Assembly: GCA_963513935.1 (NCBI GenBank)
Contig: OY740769.1
Location: forward strand, 36,359,120-36,423,119
Length of the DNA stretch: 64,000 bases
DNA from: Aphrophora alni
Lineage: Eukaryota; Arthropoda; Insecta; Hemiptera; Aphrophoridae
Direction: 5' to 3'
The stretch's first letter is position 1, and each line of letters starts with the position of its first letter. Of this stretch, positions 47,089 to 62,163 are shown piece after piece. The position numbers were made by a program, and so were the translations under genes. The notes beneath the pieces were generated by a model. It saw only the letters and a list, made by a program, of their open reading frames with translations, had not been told where the DNA came from and did no database searches.

Positions 47089-47869
47089 AAAACGGTATTT
47101 TAATTGGTTAAAAATTAATGACACGTATTTTAATTAGTTTTAACAAGTTTTCTTTAAATGAAACTTATAGTTACTTACGGGTTTTTTGTCCAATATTTCC
47201 CTACAAATATACAAGTGTCATATCTCAATTATCTACTGTTAAGTGAATTGTAATGAGGTTGGTTTTAAACTTTAATTTTGCATGTAGTAGGTATTGAATA
47301 GTTTACGTAAAAAGTTTTAAATTTATATGACTCTTTATAAAACAAAATCTGAAGATGTAATTAAATTTTAATAACTTGATAATTATAGTTTGTCTAACCT
47401 CAGCAGACATGTGAATAGTTACAGTTTATGTACCTTCACATAAAGACTTGTAAACTTTTGAATACATTTAAATAAGTAAATGTGTATTCAATTTAGACAC
47501 GTAAAGCAAGACATTAAATAGAACTTTCATGCAATAACAAGTTAAATCATGTACCTATAGTTTCTATTTCATATTTATCAGATACACAAACATCACGATT
47601 TGTATTACAATTTTAATATTATTAGTTTGTTTAAATCAGGTAGAAATGTTTGGAATACCTTCACAAGAACGAAAACATGAGATGTTGATGGGAGAGGGGC
47701 GAAAATAGTTTGAATTACAAAATTCTTCCGTGATAATATTGCAATTCCTTTGATCGTACTTATGACTTGTTCGTGGACAATGATACAAATCAATAACAAA
47801 TTTTTCTCCATTACATAGTTTTACGTGCAAAGTAAAGTAAATTCCCACCATGATTAAATTAGGATATAT
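46304..47869 (-). CDS. Candidate 3' exons of an unrecognised cysteine-rich protein gene
   Basis: Three minus-strand segments fit one gene: 47869-47659, 46480-46424 and 46329-46304. The first follows ATATTAG, reads IYPNLIMVGIYFTLHVKLCN and then a Cys-rich stretch with six cysteines, and ends GAAG|GTATTC in phase 1. The second follows ATGTTATAG, continues in the matching phase as IGSSKCIQRWLQATNGDK, and ends AAAG|GTGAGC, again phase 1. The third follows AATTGTTTTCAG and gives VNFGENIN and a TAA stop at 46306-46304. AATAAA lies at 46289-46284, 14 bases past the stop. Introns would be 1178 and 94 bp. Agreement of phases, splice sites, stop and poly(A) signal is the evidence; no family is recognised. 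A secreted protein is possible from the cysteines, but no signal peptide exon is seen. Confidence 0.4.
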
Positions 47870-49529
47870 CTAATATTGCACACAAATAATCCTAATACAA
47901 GACAAAACAAAAATTTTGAAACTGCTCGTTTTCGCAGTTGTCACGCATTGTATTTTTTGTTAAGTAAATGATTCACTTTCTCCAAGGTTTTTTCTGTATA
48001 AAAACAATAATTAATAAAAGTATTTATACTATACTTATTAATTTCCAATAAATATCTTGATTGATGACAATTTTTCTCTTTTCAAAACTAAAATTTTGTC
48101 ACTAGCATTTTGGATTAAATACTTTGTCCACTTGAATGGATTATATGAACAACGTAAAGAACTAAAGTTTCATGAAATGTAAATCAGTTTTGTTATTGTG
48201 TACTTTCTCCTTTTGTGTGTTTTATATTTTTAAATATATTATCCTAGTTTTTTAATATTTTATTTTTACATTGCGTTTGTTCTTTCATAGCTTTAAAAAA
48301 GCACCATAAAAGAATATTTGAAAACTCTCAAAAATCGTATATTTTACATAAGATCGGTGAAGTCTGATATTTTAGGTAAGTTAATAACTTTACTCTACCA
48401 AAAGCTAATAATTAGAACAACAATATTACATTTAGTGAAATCCAAATTTAAATTTTAAGTGTCTAAACAGGAAATTATCAAAATTCGATTGCTTATTTCA
48501 GTATATAAATATTAAGGGATACATTTCTACTCTCTCCTACACAAGGCTACTTACTCCTGAAAATATGTGATTAGTAAAACATATCATGTACATTTCAAAG
48601 TCTTCTACGATCTTAAAATATATTTCTAAATATATATGATATAATATTACTGAAATATTACAAAAGTATGTAAAATGTTAAGTACTCCAAAAAGTGGTTC
48701 TATTTCAAAAGGCATTGGGCGAAAAATTTAATTGAATTATGTTTTCATATCTGACTTTAGTGTTTTATGCGGATTACACATACTTACATTAAATACATTA
48801 CATTACAAAAACACACATGGTAACTAATTTATTATAGAATAAGTTATTGGTCTATCTTTACCAAAGTAATGCTTGACGTCGTAACTTATTGCCGTAGAAT
48901 AATACTGAACCGCAGAACACAAGGAATAAGTTATCAACGTGCTATAACACAAAGTAGATACATTTTCTGATAACACATAATTTAATAATAATCTTGTATT
49001 AAAATTTAAGATGGCGTTGACTAATAAATAATTGTTTTATATTTTATTTTTGTACCTTGATAGAAACATAATTTGCTTTAAAGCATTCCCATTAGTATTC
49101 CTGAGAATACATAGTTTCATTGAAACCGATTTTCATTTAATGGACAAGAATAAGTTTCGTTCATGTTTCTAATAACTACTAAACTCTAATTTGTATAAGT
49201 AATTATTTCGATCAATGTATTGAATTACTTCTATCTAAATACATTTATCTAAATATCATCGAAATCAGTGCAGCTCATTTTTCAAATGGAAAGCTTCTTT
49301 AAATCAGAAGCTTTTCCACTTATTGTTTGGTCTTAAACTTTTTAACAGATATTTTGATAGCTGACAAGATATATATGTTGTTATTATGTGTTAGTCCTAC
49401 ATTTATTTGTGCATAATATAACCAAAACCATTAGAGCTGATTTGGAAAAAAAAAAGTGTTTTAATCTTCTTGCGTTGACATTTAAATTTTACTTGGCAAA
49501 TAATAAAATAAACAAAACCTTGATGTCAA

Positions 49530-49640
49530 TTACTATCAGATATTCTATGAGATCAAAAAAGTGTTTTTGGAACGATTTTTGTCTATCGTTTGTTGTGTGT
49601 GGGCTCCAAACAAGCGGACAGATATAAGTGCATATAGTTA
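49530..49640 (-). other. Segment with shared open frame in blocks A and B
   Basis: On the minus strand both blocks have an open frame with ICPLVW followed by a His-Thr pair (block A copy near 36855-36915), after a CAG that in block A is preceded by a good pyrimidine tract (TTTTTTTAATTTGCAG). Conservation of the peptide between diverged copies suggests an exon, but no clear donor follows in block B. Confidence 0.2.
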
Positions 49641-51314
49641 AATTAAAAGCTGAACCCTGTTGTATGCGTTGTTGGACGTAAAATGAAATGTTAACTAAAG
49701 TTGCATAATATATTTTCTTCGACAACTCAATAGGTTCTCTATGTATATAACATAGTGTGAGAGTTAAAGTTGATGTAATATGTATGGTGATTACTCAACT
49801 TACAGTCAGATTAAGTCTAGGGGCTAGTCGATTAGATCTCATCTTTAGTTGTCACATGACCTAACAGATTTCACGGATTAACCACATTTCCCTATACATG
49901 TTTATCCAAAAATATTAATTTCAACATCATAATGTAAAATGAACATATTTTAAACAAATTATTTTCATTTTAGGTTTTTCTTAAATACTGTATGGCGGGG
50001 AAATAATTTTTTAAACATGACATTAACTGATTCCAATATAGAAATTATATCTATTGGTATCTCCAAATAGCAACCTGATGCCCAATAAAATTTCTACCCA
50101 CACTAACCATGGAAACAGAGTGGAACCTTTCCTTATTTGTTCACTATATTATATTATATTTGGATGTTTATCAGTAAAAATCAACAACAAAAAACAAGAT
50201 TTTGAAAAACTTGAAGAACTAATGAAGCTAACTGGTTTTTATAGGAACGTTTTTCAAATTAAAATTATTTTTTTCTGATGGGCATGTCAAAGTTTGAAAC
50301 TCTTAACGCTAATCTAGTCGTACGTACTCTTATTATATATAGAACTTATAGATAAAACATCTTGATAGCATGGTCTTTATAGTGCAACTAAACTGGAGGT
50401 AAATACACATTTAGAGTTGAAAATAACTCAATTATTATATCTTTTTAATAATGCTTGAAGAACGTTGTATTAAAAAGAGGAAGCAAAATTATAGATCATT
50501 AGCAATGCAATGTTTGCTGAAAAAAGTAAGTTTTGAATTAATTATAAAAAAATATTATATATACCTGATATATAATGTGGTTGTCGTATGGAAGGAATAC
50601 AACCAGATGTCTATATTTTGTGATTTCGTGTACGGAATTAAGTATGTCTCAATGAAAAATATGAATTACCTTTTAAAATTTTTAGCAATATAATGTTTTA
50701 CTCTGTTTTTTGGTCATTTACACTTATTGTATTTGAAATTAAAGTTATCTAATTCATATAACGACTAAATTATTGATTCCATATTATTTTTCATTTCTTT
50801 CTTAAAACTACCGCAAATTAACAAAAGTAGGATATTTCTATGTAATAAGAACTAACTCAGTAGTTTTCTCTTATTTTTTCAATTGGGGGAGGGGGGTGCA
50901 CACTTCTATCCATCTCTTCTTACAATTAATAATAAGTTCAACTATAAGCAGAAATAAACTATTTTTTTATATTTCTTTAACTAGTGATTTCATCAAACCA
51001 TTTGATTACAAATGTGTTTTCTATCTACATCTTAATGTAACCCTCATATTTATATAAAATTAATCGATGCTTGACTAGGGTTATTAGAATGTATTTATTG
51101 TCAGAATTGTATCAAAATAATTTTTATAACTTATATACACTTTGTACAAACATCTTATTGTATGTAATTTGTCTAAACACACAAGACACTCGACAAAATG
51201 GCTCAAAGTTTACTTTGTTAAGTAAACATCTTAGCTTTGCACCTCTCGTACTACAGGTTTTACGTGGAAGGTTATTTATTGATTTCTTGCTATCTACAAA
51301 ACTAATTTTTCTAC

Positions 51315-51394
51315 ATCAAGAAAGTTTGGATAATTTTCTTGCAGAAGATAGTAAAGATCCATACGCAAATCATAGGCAATTTCGGCATAGCATT
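51315..51394 (-). CDS. Possible upstream exon of the block B gene
   Basis: After TATCTTTCACACAG the minus strand reads CYAEIAYDLRMDLYYLLQEN followed by YPNFLD, ending GAT|GTAGAA in phase 0, which fits the phase-0 start at 47869. Composition is protein-like. The block A counterpart (about 38285-38365) aligns but is broken by an indel and stops. Without the donor the frame would meet a TAG 8 codons later, so a short terminal exon is the alternative. The 3.4 kb to the next segment may hold other exons, for example around 49600, where both blocks share an ICPLVW stretch on the minus strand. Confidence 0.25.
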
Positions 51395-53825
51395 CTGTGT
51401 GAAAGATAACTTTAAAACATGAGAAACTTTAAGTATGAGTATACCTTGTGAATAATAGTTTTTGAAATAAGGTGTATCATTCACTATCAACCTGAACTTA
51501 TTTTAATATCAGCTCTTGCATGCTTTAATTAAAAATTGTATTATTCGATGAGATACCGAAGCCAAATAGAATTTGAAATACAAATAAAACTAACAAAGCG
51601 CTCTACATATAAAGCATTGCAAATATCTATAGCGAGAAAAACAGTCATTTAGAGATTATGGGGATAATTCAGGTTTTTTTTTTTTAGAGACTGAAAACTT
51701 TAGCCACACAAAAGAGATACCATTTTAGTACAATCACAGACTTTTTTACCATATTTTGTTCTACGATTTTAAACACTGTGTGTAAGGAAATAATAAATAT
51801 ATAACTATAAAAATTCGAACTTTAAGAAAAAGTATAATAAACTTTTACTTCAAAAGACGCGTATATTTCTTCAGTATTTTAAAAGATAGAATAAAACTCG
51901 AACACAAGATCTTAAAAATAATATTTACTTCATCAAACGGGTTTCAATGACAAAGTCGCCATCCTCAGTGATACATGAGCTACAATAACTAAACTATAAG
52001 TCATATTAAAAATTGCATTACTCTTGTCTCCTTTTAGGTAATACACTTCTTTCTTCTTTAATTCTTTTGTAATTCTTCCGTATATTTTTTATATCTGATG
52101 TCATTTTTACTTTAGAACTCGATTCTTCCTTTTCTTCCAATTTTTTCTTTAAGTTCGCACACTTGTTTTTACTTCAAATTGTTCGAATCTTAATAACGTC
52201 ATTTTCAACAACCACTAATAATATTTCATTATCTTTATTTATATTTTCAATGAAGTCCTAAATTAGCTTGTTTAGAATATAACAATTCTATTTTAAAATT
52301 TAACCAATTCCTTTTTACACTTTCCTCGATTTGTTTAGTAGGCCTAAATTTGTTATTGATGGGTATTTTTATCTTCATAATTTTCGGAAACACTTTTCGT
52401 TTTTTACACATAAAACAAATGAAAATGAAAAATTTATTTATTTGACCCTCTTTTATACATAATTTTAACAGGAAAAATTTGACAATCTGATATGCTTAAT
52501 AATAAAATAGACAACTGTTCACATTATAAAATGTAATACATATAAAATAAAATTCATAATAAAATAATAAACAATAATATTAATAATAATAATAATAATA
52601 ACAAAAAATACTTCCTGCTGTATTACGAAAAAATAGCAAAGGGTCACTTCATCCCGAGGTTAAATCCTGTGATATATCAACAGATGATAATATAACTTTT
52701 AACTTTAACTTATCTAGCAGGTTCAGCTTTACTGACTTTAGTACCATATTTATTCATAAATATTGAGCTTGACTTGTGACGTACACCCTAATATTAGATA
52801 GAATATTTTTTTTAAGAAGTTAATCTTGTTTATTTAAATCTAAAATTGAATTCCACATTCTACCTAAACTGTAGGTTCGAAATTTAACAATTCAAGCACC
52901 ATAAGAGCTACAAAAACTGTATAAAAACCGTAATATATAATGGTAAAATAGTTGTGATACAGTTGTATGTAAAAAGATTTAGTATGTTCAAACTATTAGA
53001 ATCGCGATACACATGAATAAAGTGTATTAATTACACCAGTTTGGTTATTCAGTAGAATCACATATTACGTACCATGTTTAGCAATACGAAAATTATATCA
53101 CCTATAAGTATTCATAACGTAAATTTTTTATGATCACGGTTCTAAAAATATTCCTTAATAATATTAGTTACAGTTGTGGATATTTATATTTATGTCGCCT
53201 ATTCCATAAGAAAGAGCAAGAACGTTGTGTTTAAAATGTCTTTTTAGAAATTCGTAATATGAAAGCCATTTCAGATTTTACGAGAGACTCATCTTTAAAA
53301 AAGTCTTCATCAATTTGTAAATATATATATACAAATAAACATTACTCCTGTCCATCTCTCCAAACAAATAATTTCGCTAGTTACTTGATTGGCAATTTAA
53401 TTAATAGGTGAAATTAGTTTAGAACACTGGATGTTTCAAAAACAGTTATTCAATAATTCCAATAAATGTGAATTATTCACTGCGTAGAAGTAAAAGTGAG
53501 AAAAACTATGAAATACTCATGTACGTGCAAAATTTATTCCATTTACTTAAGTAATATAACCCAAACAAAAAATGCAATGTTCTAAGTACATATCCTAATA
53601 AGTATATATCAATGTGGCAGCCACACATAGCTTGGAATTAACAATGGTTTGCGGCTCATTGACCAAACAACCCAACTCGCATTTCCTATTGTTTCAATGA
53701 ACACTACTAAAGCCACGTTTGCTATTGTCTATGCAGGGCTACAGTTATATTAACAAAACAACGAAATGTGTTCATAATCAGTGAATTATGAAATTGTGTA
53801 AGGCTTTCAATTCGAAATATATAGG

Positions 53826-56800
53826 CCTAGTATAAAATAATAGATACTGCGATCTCATTGAAGTTAATACTGACACCCGAAACTACGACATGTCAACCGA
53901 TCTATAGTAATTTGACATCACTTATTGGATTACTTTATAAATAAACACTTATCATGGGGATTTATCTTTTGAATAACGGACATTTACTACCTAAAAGGTT
54001 ATCACATTACTATATCTTAATATGAATTAAAGTAAACAAAATACTTCAAAAGTGTAATCTGTTTCGAATTAAAAAAATTTCTTAGGAGAGTACATCTTTT
54101 ACAGAAGATACATTTTTCTGAAATTAGAATCATCGCAAAATACTATCAGTTAAGTGACAAAGTTCTGAAAGGCTAAATTCACATGAAATATTATTAAATT
54201 ATATTAATGATAATTTTGTTATTATAAAACCCTAGTAATAATCATGGACACCTTGGCTTAATATGAACAATTGTCAATTATTAAGAACCTATTAAAGGTC
54301 CATGGCGTAAAACCCCATGAACCTAGGCCACATTTCATTCGGATAATATATGTTTAGCAAATCAAAAATCATGTCCTTGTTTGTTCCTTACCATTTTCAA
54401 CAGGAGTTTGTTACCAACTGTAGTTTCCCAATTCTATAACTGCTAGCCGAAGAAAAGCAGTTAAAAGATCTTACTGCTTCTTGCTTACTAGAAGAAAGAT
54501 ATTATATATCAGTCAAATTAAAAAACAAACTGTTTATATTCACTTCACAACTTTTATAAATGACACAAATTGCAGTACAATGTTGGGAAGAATAAATAAA
54601 AACACTTTCTTTTACCTTTATTTGTATCACATAGCCACTTTCATTTTATTTCCCGACAGGAAATTTTTTCAAAACCTAATCAAGCACTGACTTCGTATAT
54701 CATGTTTTTTAGTTCAATGCTTGTATAACTAACCTTCAACAATATTATATATATGGAAGTTAAGGTGATTGAAACTCCTGTCAATCTGTTTGTATTCACT
54801 CAATTATGCAAGAGAGCAACTAGATCCTCATCAACTACTTTCACCAGTCCAACAATTAATCAAAGAGATTATGTGGGGATTGAACTCCAAACAGCAATAA
54901 TTAAGTCTTTCATAATAAAGCAACAAGTAAGTTTTAAATAACACTTAAAACATGGTTTAGGGTTACGGATCAGTGGTCATTGTATAGTATGTGTCCATAT
55001 TCTTGTTAAGTAGAACCACTGTGTAATAATTACTGAAATTTAAATTGATTTATGATTTTTAATGTTCTCGTTATACTAGTAATGATAAATGATACACTTC
55101 CCAGGTCTAAAAAAAAATAGAAGTTGCTTCGCAGGACTTTAATTATGAACATGATAGACAATAGCTACGTTTGTGTTAACCTGACTTATTCTATTTAAAT
55201 ATTTGACTTAACCTTTGATCAGTATTTAAATTAATAACCTGTTGTACTGTTGATATTTAAGTTATAATGGTTAATTATGGCTGTTGTTTTAGAGTAGTTT
55301 TAAGGTCGTGTAATTTGAACTAACAAACGAATGTGTCCATGTTTAATCAATTATGATTTATATGAGAATTACTTTCAAAAATATATGTAGAAAACAATTA
55401 ATTACAAAACTCTCCAATGTATATATATATATATATATTTGTTTCTTTTAAAATAGATAGTGACCAATAACTGGACAAAAATTATTTATGTATTTTAAAC
55501 AAAATAGTTCATCCTATCTCCATAAAATATGAAGATACCAACATGTAAGTTACATACATCATAAATATAATATTTTGAATAATTTGATCATTGTTATTTT
55601 TTAGGATACATTTACTATCTCCAACTCCCTTAGAACGATTCCTTAATTTGCGTGATACAGTAATATCTATTATGTTTTACAAAAGTTCCTTTAATTTAAA
55701 ATTCTACTGTTATTACTATTCATAAAATAAATAGACTATTTGCACTTAAACACATAAAACACGCAGATTTATATTTTATTACAATTTTAATCATTTGTCC
55801 TCATCAACAATTGCCAGCATTAAATGTAATACTAGATTACTGTTAGAGGGAAGAGAATATTCCAGTAATTATATCTATTAAAAAAAAGATAAATATTTAA
55901 AACAAAATTCGGAAATTTCCATTTACCACTTCATTCTCATCTTGAATATTAGTTAAACTAATTGAGGAAAAAAGGGTATTTGACTGGAATTGAATTTTGT
56001 CAATGTATTCTAAACTCATATTTTACATTTTGAAATTGTTACCTCGTCTAAATTCTCCGATCAATTTAATTGTTTGACATTTCCTATGTTTGAGATGTGT
56101 ATTATTGCAGTGAGTCATTTTCTGCTTACTTGTAAAAGAGTTTCAAATAGTATGATAATATTTAGTCCTACTTCTCACCAGTCTTGGCTACTTTCATAAT
56201 AAAAATCATTTTTATTTTAAAGTTTTTAGAACTGTAGTTTATGTTATTATGTCCCAAGTTTATTTCCTCGATATGTCGTGTTATTTATTGTGTATCCAAA
56301 TTATGACAATATCCTCATAATTATTACCAAAACAATATTATCCCAGTAAAAAAGTGTCTCTGTATTAAGTAAACCTATTACGGGGCTCCACAAATGGACT
56401 AATTTAAACTTTGGAGTTTTTAAATGAGATTAAAAATACAAATTATCTAATTAAAAACTTTCAAAACATAACACTTAGTAAACTTTAACTGTAGTGAAAG
56501 AAAACTGTAAAGAACTTGCAAACTAACTTTGAAACTCTCTTAACTGTAGTTGTAAATGAACTCAAAAACATTGAAAATGATTGCAAGGCTGGTTGCAAAT
56601 GTGGGTAATAAAGTTTTATTGTTCAATAAATTAAGAGTACTAAAAAATTGTGCTTCGTTTCAAAACGTTTGACAGTATTCCTTAGAGCAATTTTTATATC
56701 GTTTTAGAGATTAAATTACGTAAAATTGTTCGTATGAATTATTACTGTAATGAAGGATATAATTCATTTGGAAAAAAATAATAAAATGTTTACCTTCAGC

Positions 56801-56950
56801 TTACGGGTTGTGTTTTTACTGCATACATGTCTGTTCGTAATTTTATCATTTAATAATGATCTTAGCTTCTATAAATTTAGCTATTAATCATATAAAAAAA
56901 AATGTGTAATACATTCTATAAATAGAGCACACCTTACCAGAATACAAACT
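53826..56950. other. AT-rich stretch without a recognised gene
   Basis: Only short chance frames and a small (AT)n run at 55419-55438. Confidence 0.55.
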
Positions 56951-57540
56951 ACTCTATAAATATCACAAGTTTACATGTTGAAAATAAAGAGTACCTTCTC
57001 TTGAATCTAGGATTAAAATTTTGTTTATGTAAGCTATGTTATTTGGTAACAATAAAACTAACTGTACAGCACTATTTTTTGACGATTTGGAACAGCCTAT
57101 ACAGACGCAGTAGGATAAGTTCAATTTTTTTTCCAAAATCATCAGTGAACAGAGACCCTTAAAATGAGGTATCACTCGACCTACTCGAAATATTTGAAAA
57201 TTTTCCATAAACGACCCCAACCCAAAAGAAAAACACTTTTGGTGCATTTTTGAGATTTGTAAAAGTTTTTACTGAATTATCTAGGGTTTACATAGGGTGT
57301 TTAAAGTTATGACGAAGGCTTTAGCTCATTAATTTCAGTCGCTAGACATTGCGCACGGGTGGTCTGATTCACCCTTTATTCGACATACCTTCTAAGCCGA
57401 TATAACGACCAATAGTAACCAAGCCAAATACCAGTAAAAACATATATTTTGTTGAATATCTTATATAAATGCCATGTAAAGATTTCTTAATTTGGAAAGT
57501 GGGGCGGAGAACACTACTTTCAATAAACATCAGTTTCTCC
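56951..57540 (-). other. Less AT-rich patch, possible transposon fragment
   Basis: The minus strand has an open frame at 57247-56963 starting with MHQKCFSFGLGSFMENFQIF and is followed upstream by GC-richer text (about 57310-57420). I recognise no domain. The composition step suggests an inserted element, type unknown. Confidence 0.25.
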
Positions 57541-60500
57541 TTAAATAAACTTGGATTAAATAATATAATACTTTAGATTCTAGATTCAATTGGAAGATAT
57601 AGAAGTGTAACGTATTAAGTATTGCCACTCTTTTGAAGACTTTTTTTATTTTCTCAAACTATTTTCATCAAACGGAATATTACGGACGTGTGGTTATAAG
57701 ACTCATAATATATAAACTTAAAGTAATTATAAAAAATTTAAAATAATAAATAAAAACAGGCAGATGGTAAATATAATTCTAAAACGTCTCTCATTTAAAA
57801 TTCTAAATAACTGGATATCGTATTCTAATATTTTAAAATATTCTTAAAGTCCAGGAAGTATCATTAGATGTCCCATTAGAGTTGCGCAAGACATTTTTAG
57901 CTGTAATTTATAATGAACCTGTCCGTCAGTATCGACAAAGCGTTAATAAATGTTACATTTCAATAGCTTCAACTACCCAAACTGTAATTGCAATATTTAA
58001 AAAATTAAAGTTTGAATGACTAAAATTCGTTGGAGAAGAAATTTCATCTACAATCTGCAATTACAACTTCGATACTTTGGATTAAAACTCAACCTAAAAG
58101 CCCAGTTTTCATAATATTATAAGTGCCCTCTAATGGTACACAGTTATTTTGCGGAATCTATGATTAAAGAGCATAAGTTATTATGGTAGAATGTAAATCG
58201 TATGTTTTACAAATTATTTACGTTTCAAAAACAGCTCATACGTTAATCAATTTAACTCGAATCCAATACTTCTGTATTATATCGTGTATGACGAATAATG
58301 TGCATTGTAATATTTCAAACCCTTATTTTGGTAATTTTATGTGATACATTGCAACACAAGCGGCTCAGCTATCTACTTGAGACCGACATTTATTTATTAG
58401 GCTATTGTATCAGACAGAAATACGGCCTATTACTTATCCACTGAGTGGACTCTTGTCATGTTAGCCAACTAATATTTATAGATTTGCTTAGTTGTGACAT
58501 AAAATTTTTTATGGAATCATGGATAAGTTTACTTTTATACTTCGCGGATTATAAATTAGATTGTTCAAAAAATAATAAAACAACATCAAATTTTATCTGT
58601 TTGCATTTTATTCATATAAGTTTTGTCCTATCTTAACGTAACACAATTTAGTCTATTGTTTTTTTCTGTTTTGTTTTTATCAAAACAAAATCATTTTTTT
58701 TTTAATTTAATAGTGCGGTGTAAGTAAACAATTTCGAACGGAAAACGCAGATTTTCAATAAATAACCAATCACTGGAATTGTAAGATTTGTATAACAAAT
58801 ATTGATTTTTAATTGACAAACATTTGATTACAGTCTGTAACGTAAAAATATATATCTGCTGCATGCAATTCATACAATGATTACATGGTAGAAATGTGTC
58901 TAGGGTGGATAGGAAAAGAGAGGTCCCCAGACTTCGTTTGTTGCGTTTGCTTTCGCGGTACAACCCCAATAAAAAAATATAGACCTCAAATGCTTCTGTT
59001 TATACGTCTACCCTACTTTCGTTTCTTTTATAGGTGTAAATAAGAATAAAACATTTACAAAATTAAACTTTTTAGATTTAACTTGTACTTAAAATTTAAG
59101 AAATGAATGTAGCTAAGCAGTAAATTTGTGTATCTAGTTTTCATAGAATAGGTTGTATCGTCAAGTCAGGTTAGGGAAACAAGTAGAAGGGAAGACACGC
59201 CCATTACACCAGACACACTCCTAGTTTGAGGGTACTGTACCAGCTGATAAATCAAAGTCCATAGACAAAAAAAAATACAATGTAGGACTTTCTTTCCTTT
59301 TCCACATTTCACTGTCACTGCCAAGGAAACCAACTTACTGCAGGTTGAGTTTCATTACTACAGGTGACATTAAATTATATTCTCTGACAATTCCTTATCC
59401 TGTCCTTATGAATCAGTGTACACTAATTCAGTGTATTTATTTTACGATTTATAAAATATACTGTCAAAACATGAATGAAATTCATTTATTAGGAGTATTA
59501 AGTTCATGTTTGTTTTATCTAGATTTACATTATATTATTTTAATGAACAATGATGCTTAATAAAACTTTTTTTGTGGAAATGTAATAATTATTAAAATAC
59601 ATTTTTACACACTTTGCAATAGGATGGTTACAATAACATTACAAACTTGTTACTACTTCATAATCTGATTTATATCAAATGTCACGTATTTAAAATAAGG
59701 AAGTGCTTTGTTATATGAGTACCAATACTTTTTAATATACACTTGGTATTGTAATAGGGAATAAGGATGGGGCTGACCTAGAAGTGTATTTTGATGCTAT
59801 TCAAATTTCTGCGAGCTTTGAAAGTAATAACGGTTTTACTTATAACACCAAGGATTTACTTTTATTGTTCTGTTATGATTCTGGCTTGATATATCAAGTT
59901 ATTCTATATTAGAATATCTCTCTTTATTTTAAAACCCCTGTTAACTCTTCATCCTAGGAGGTTAGACAGATATTACCGTTTTAAAAGTACCCTTGTTGAT
60001 AAACATAAACATTAATTTTCCGTTAATTAATGTACTAGTTATCGCAATGTATTATAATGTGTATTCATGAATCTTCTAATTGAATTCTGGGCTGCATAGA
60101 AACGATTTCAATGCAGAGTAGTCGAAATGCCACGATCGTAAAATTTAGGACCCTCGTTGGCACTACTATAACCGGTCTACTTGATTTAGCAAATTCCTAA
60201 CACACTGAGAGAGATACCGAACAAAAATTAACCTACCCATCTACGCTGATGCACCTATAATGAGCTTATAATTTAACATGCAATACTAAACCTAAACTTA
60301 CATCTTAAAACTGCAAGTGGATTAAAGTCTGTACTTAAATTACCTCATTATCGCATCATCACATCAAAACTAGATTAATATAATTATTCTGCCATTTCGA
60401 ATTACGTTCCCATAACTTGATGTTCACTACTTATCATTATTACCAATTAACAACTTGTATCATTATTTCAGTGGGAAAATTCGTTCTATATGTAATTTCT

Positions 60501-62112
60501 TTTTATTAAAGCACAAACTTGATTAGATCAAGAGTTGACAAGTTTTCTCCCCCAGTTCTAGAATTTCGTTTTTTAATGATTGCGTTAGTTCCTGAGGCTA
60601 GAAAGGAAATTGCATCCTACGTTCTTATTCTTTCACTCTTACTCTTTCACAAGTATAGTGGTTTTCTAATTATAATTTTCTTCCATGAGCATGTATTAAT
60701 CTGAAAGGTAAGTACATTTAATTGCACATCTCACTTTTACTCAAAAACGGGGAAGACTTTTATTTCGTGTATACAAGTTAAGTTATACCTGGAATTTATA
60801 ATACACACTCGGTCCTTAATGTTACATCAAAATTAATATTTGGAAGAACAAAATACAAATAAACAAGATTCTACTAGATCGAATAATGTTCCAATATTTC
60901 TAGAACAAATTTGTGTACTTTCAATTTAATTGTGTTTTAATTTAATTTATTCTATTTTTTTTTATTCTGTAATCGCAATAATCTCTGTATTTTATTTAGA
61001 CTTTTATCACCTAAAAGTGATTGTTTATCATGCAAGTATGATAAGCGAAAAAACACACTTATTATAATAATGCACCATTTATTTTAAAATAAGTTAGGGT
61101 CATCATAGCTAAATTAAGTTAGCAAACTATTCTAGTATAAATTAATTTATATATTTAGAATAAAAACTATATTAGTTACAGTTAACATAAATTACAAAAT
61201 AAAATAAGTTTATAAATTTATGTGTGGGTTATAAAATATAATTAAAATTGTTATATAATTTAAATTATTAATTCAAATCTTCTGCTTTTAGATAAACTAT
61301 TTTTTTAAAACGAAGAAAACAAATTTGCAGTAAAAGTTTCTGTCTGTTTTCACAACACGTCGCGGGTTATTATTATGCTGCTGATACAACTTTCAGTGTT
61401 GAAGTTTTGTCGTTAAACTGTTTTTCCTTGGAATGGACGAAGTTGAAACAACTTCAGAAGTAATTTTAAAAATATGTTTTGTTAGCCCTTCTTCTTCTTC
61501 AATTTTAACTATTTTACAGTGGGTAAAAATAAATAATTACAGATAAAATTGATTACGTAATAATCTACAAGCCAAAAAACTGCAAATGATTGATTTCTTA
61601 ACAAAGCCCAGTAAGACAGGAATAATACAAACATCATGAGTTTATAGACAAACAATAATAGAGATGCTGTTCACGATAAATATTGTCTAAAAACAAAAAT
61701 CATTTCTACAATACAACTCCAGGTAGATTTTCAAACGTATCTCAAAAGAGAGGTTATACTCCACCTACATGCATAACGATGTTTTCAGGTTATTCAGGAA
61801 TTATTGTCGTTGAGGTCTCTTGAAAAATGGATTAGAATATATTATAAATGAAAACTAATTATAATTTTTGGCGTTGAATGGGGTAGACAGTATTCTGTCT
61901 GTTGAATGCAAAATTGCATTAGAAGTTCGTTCTACGGAAATCGAGTGGTTTCAAAAATTGTTTTACCGTGAAATTGTCACCATCTTGGTTTCAGAAATTA
62001 TTCAAAGTACGTGAAGTGTATCGAATCGTGCTGGAATCATTGTAATAAAATCAATGGATTTTACCTAACTATACAGTTTTGTCAGTAGTTGAAAAAGATA
62101 ATAACCTTCTAC

Positions 62113-62115
<3 letters not shown>
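57541..62115. other. AT-rich stretch without a recognised gene
   Basis: Small patches of higher GC occur near 59160-59260, 60090-60180 and 60530-60620. The last holds a polar frame on both strands but no motif or splice arrangement I can support. Confidence 0.5.

Positions 62116-62160
<45 letters not shown>
62116..62160. repeat. (AC)n microsatellite
   Basis: A pure AC dinucleotide run of about 45 bp. Frames through it encode only Thr-His repeats. Confidence 0.95.

Positions 62161-62163
<3 letters not shown>

Larger units (their letters stand above)
43445..53825 (+). repeat. Block B of the direct tandem duplication of about 10.4 kb
   Basis: This is the partner of block A. It contains the 5'-truncated LINE (44545-45829) and the minus-strand gene candidate. 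Microsatellites lie at 44079-44136 and 47022-47084 ((AT)n) and 52580-52601 ((AAT)n). The (AT)n/(ATT)n array of 100 bp in block A (41993-42092) corresponds to only a few AT units near 53318-53332 here. Outside the listed entries no gene is recognised. Confidence 0.85.

Noticed and set aside
60519..60704. Polar frame near 60530-60620 as an exon
   Set aside because: Open on both strands with no convincing splice pair; cannot decide strand or family.
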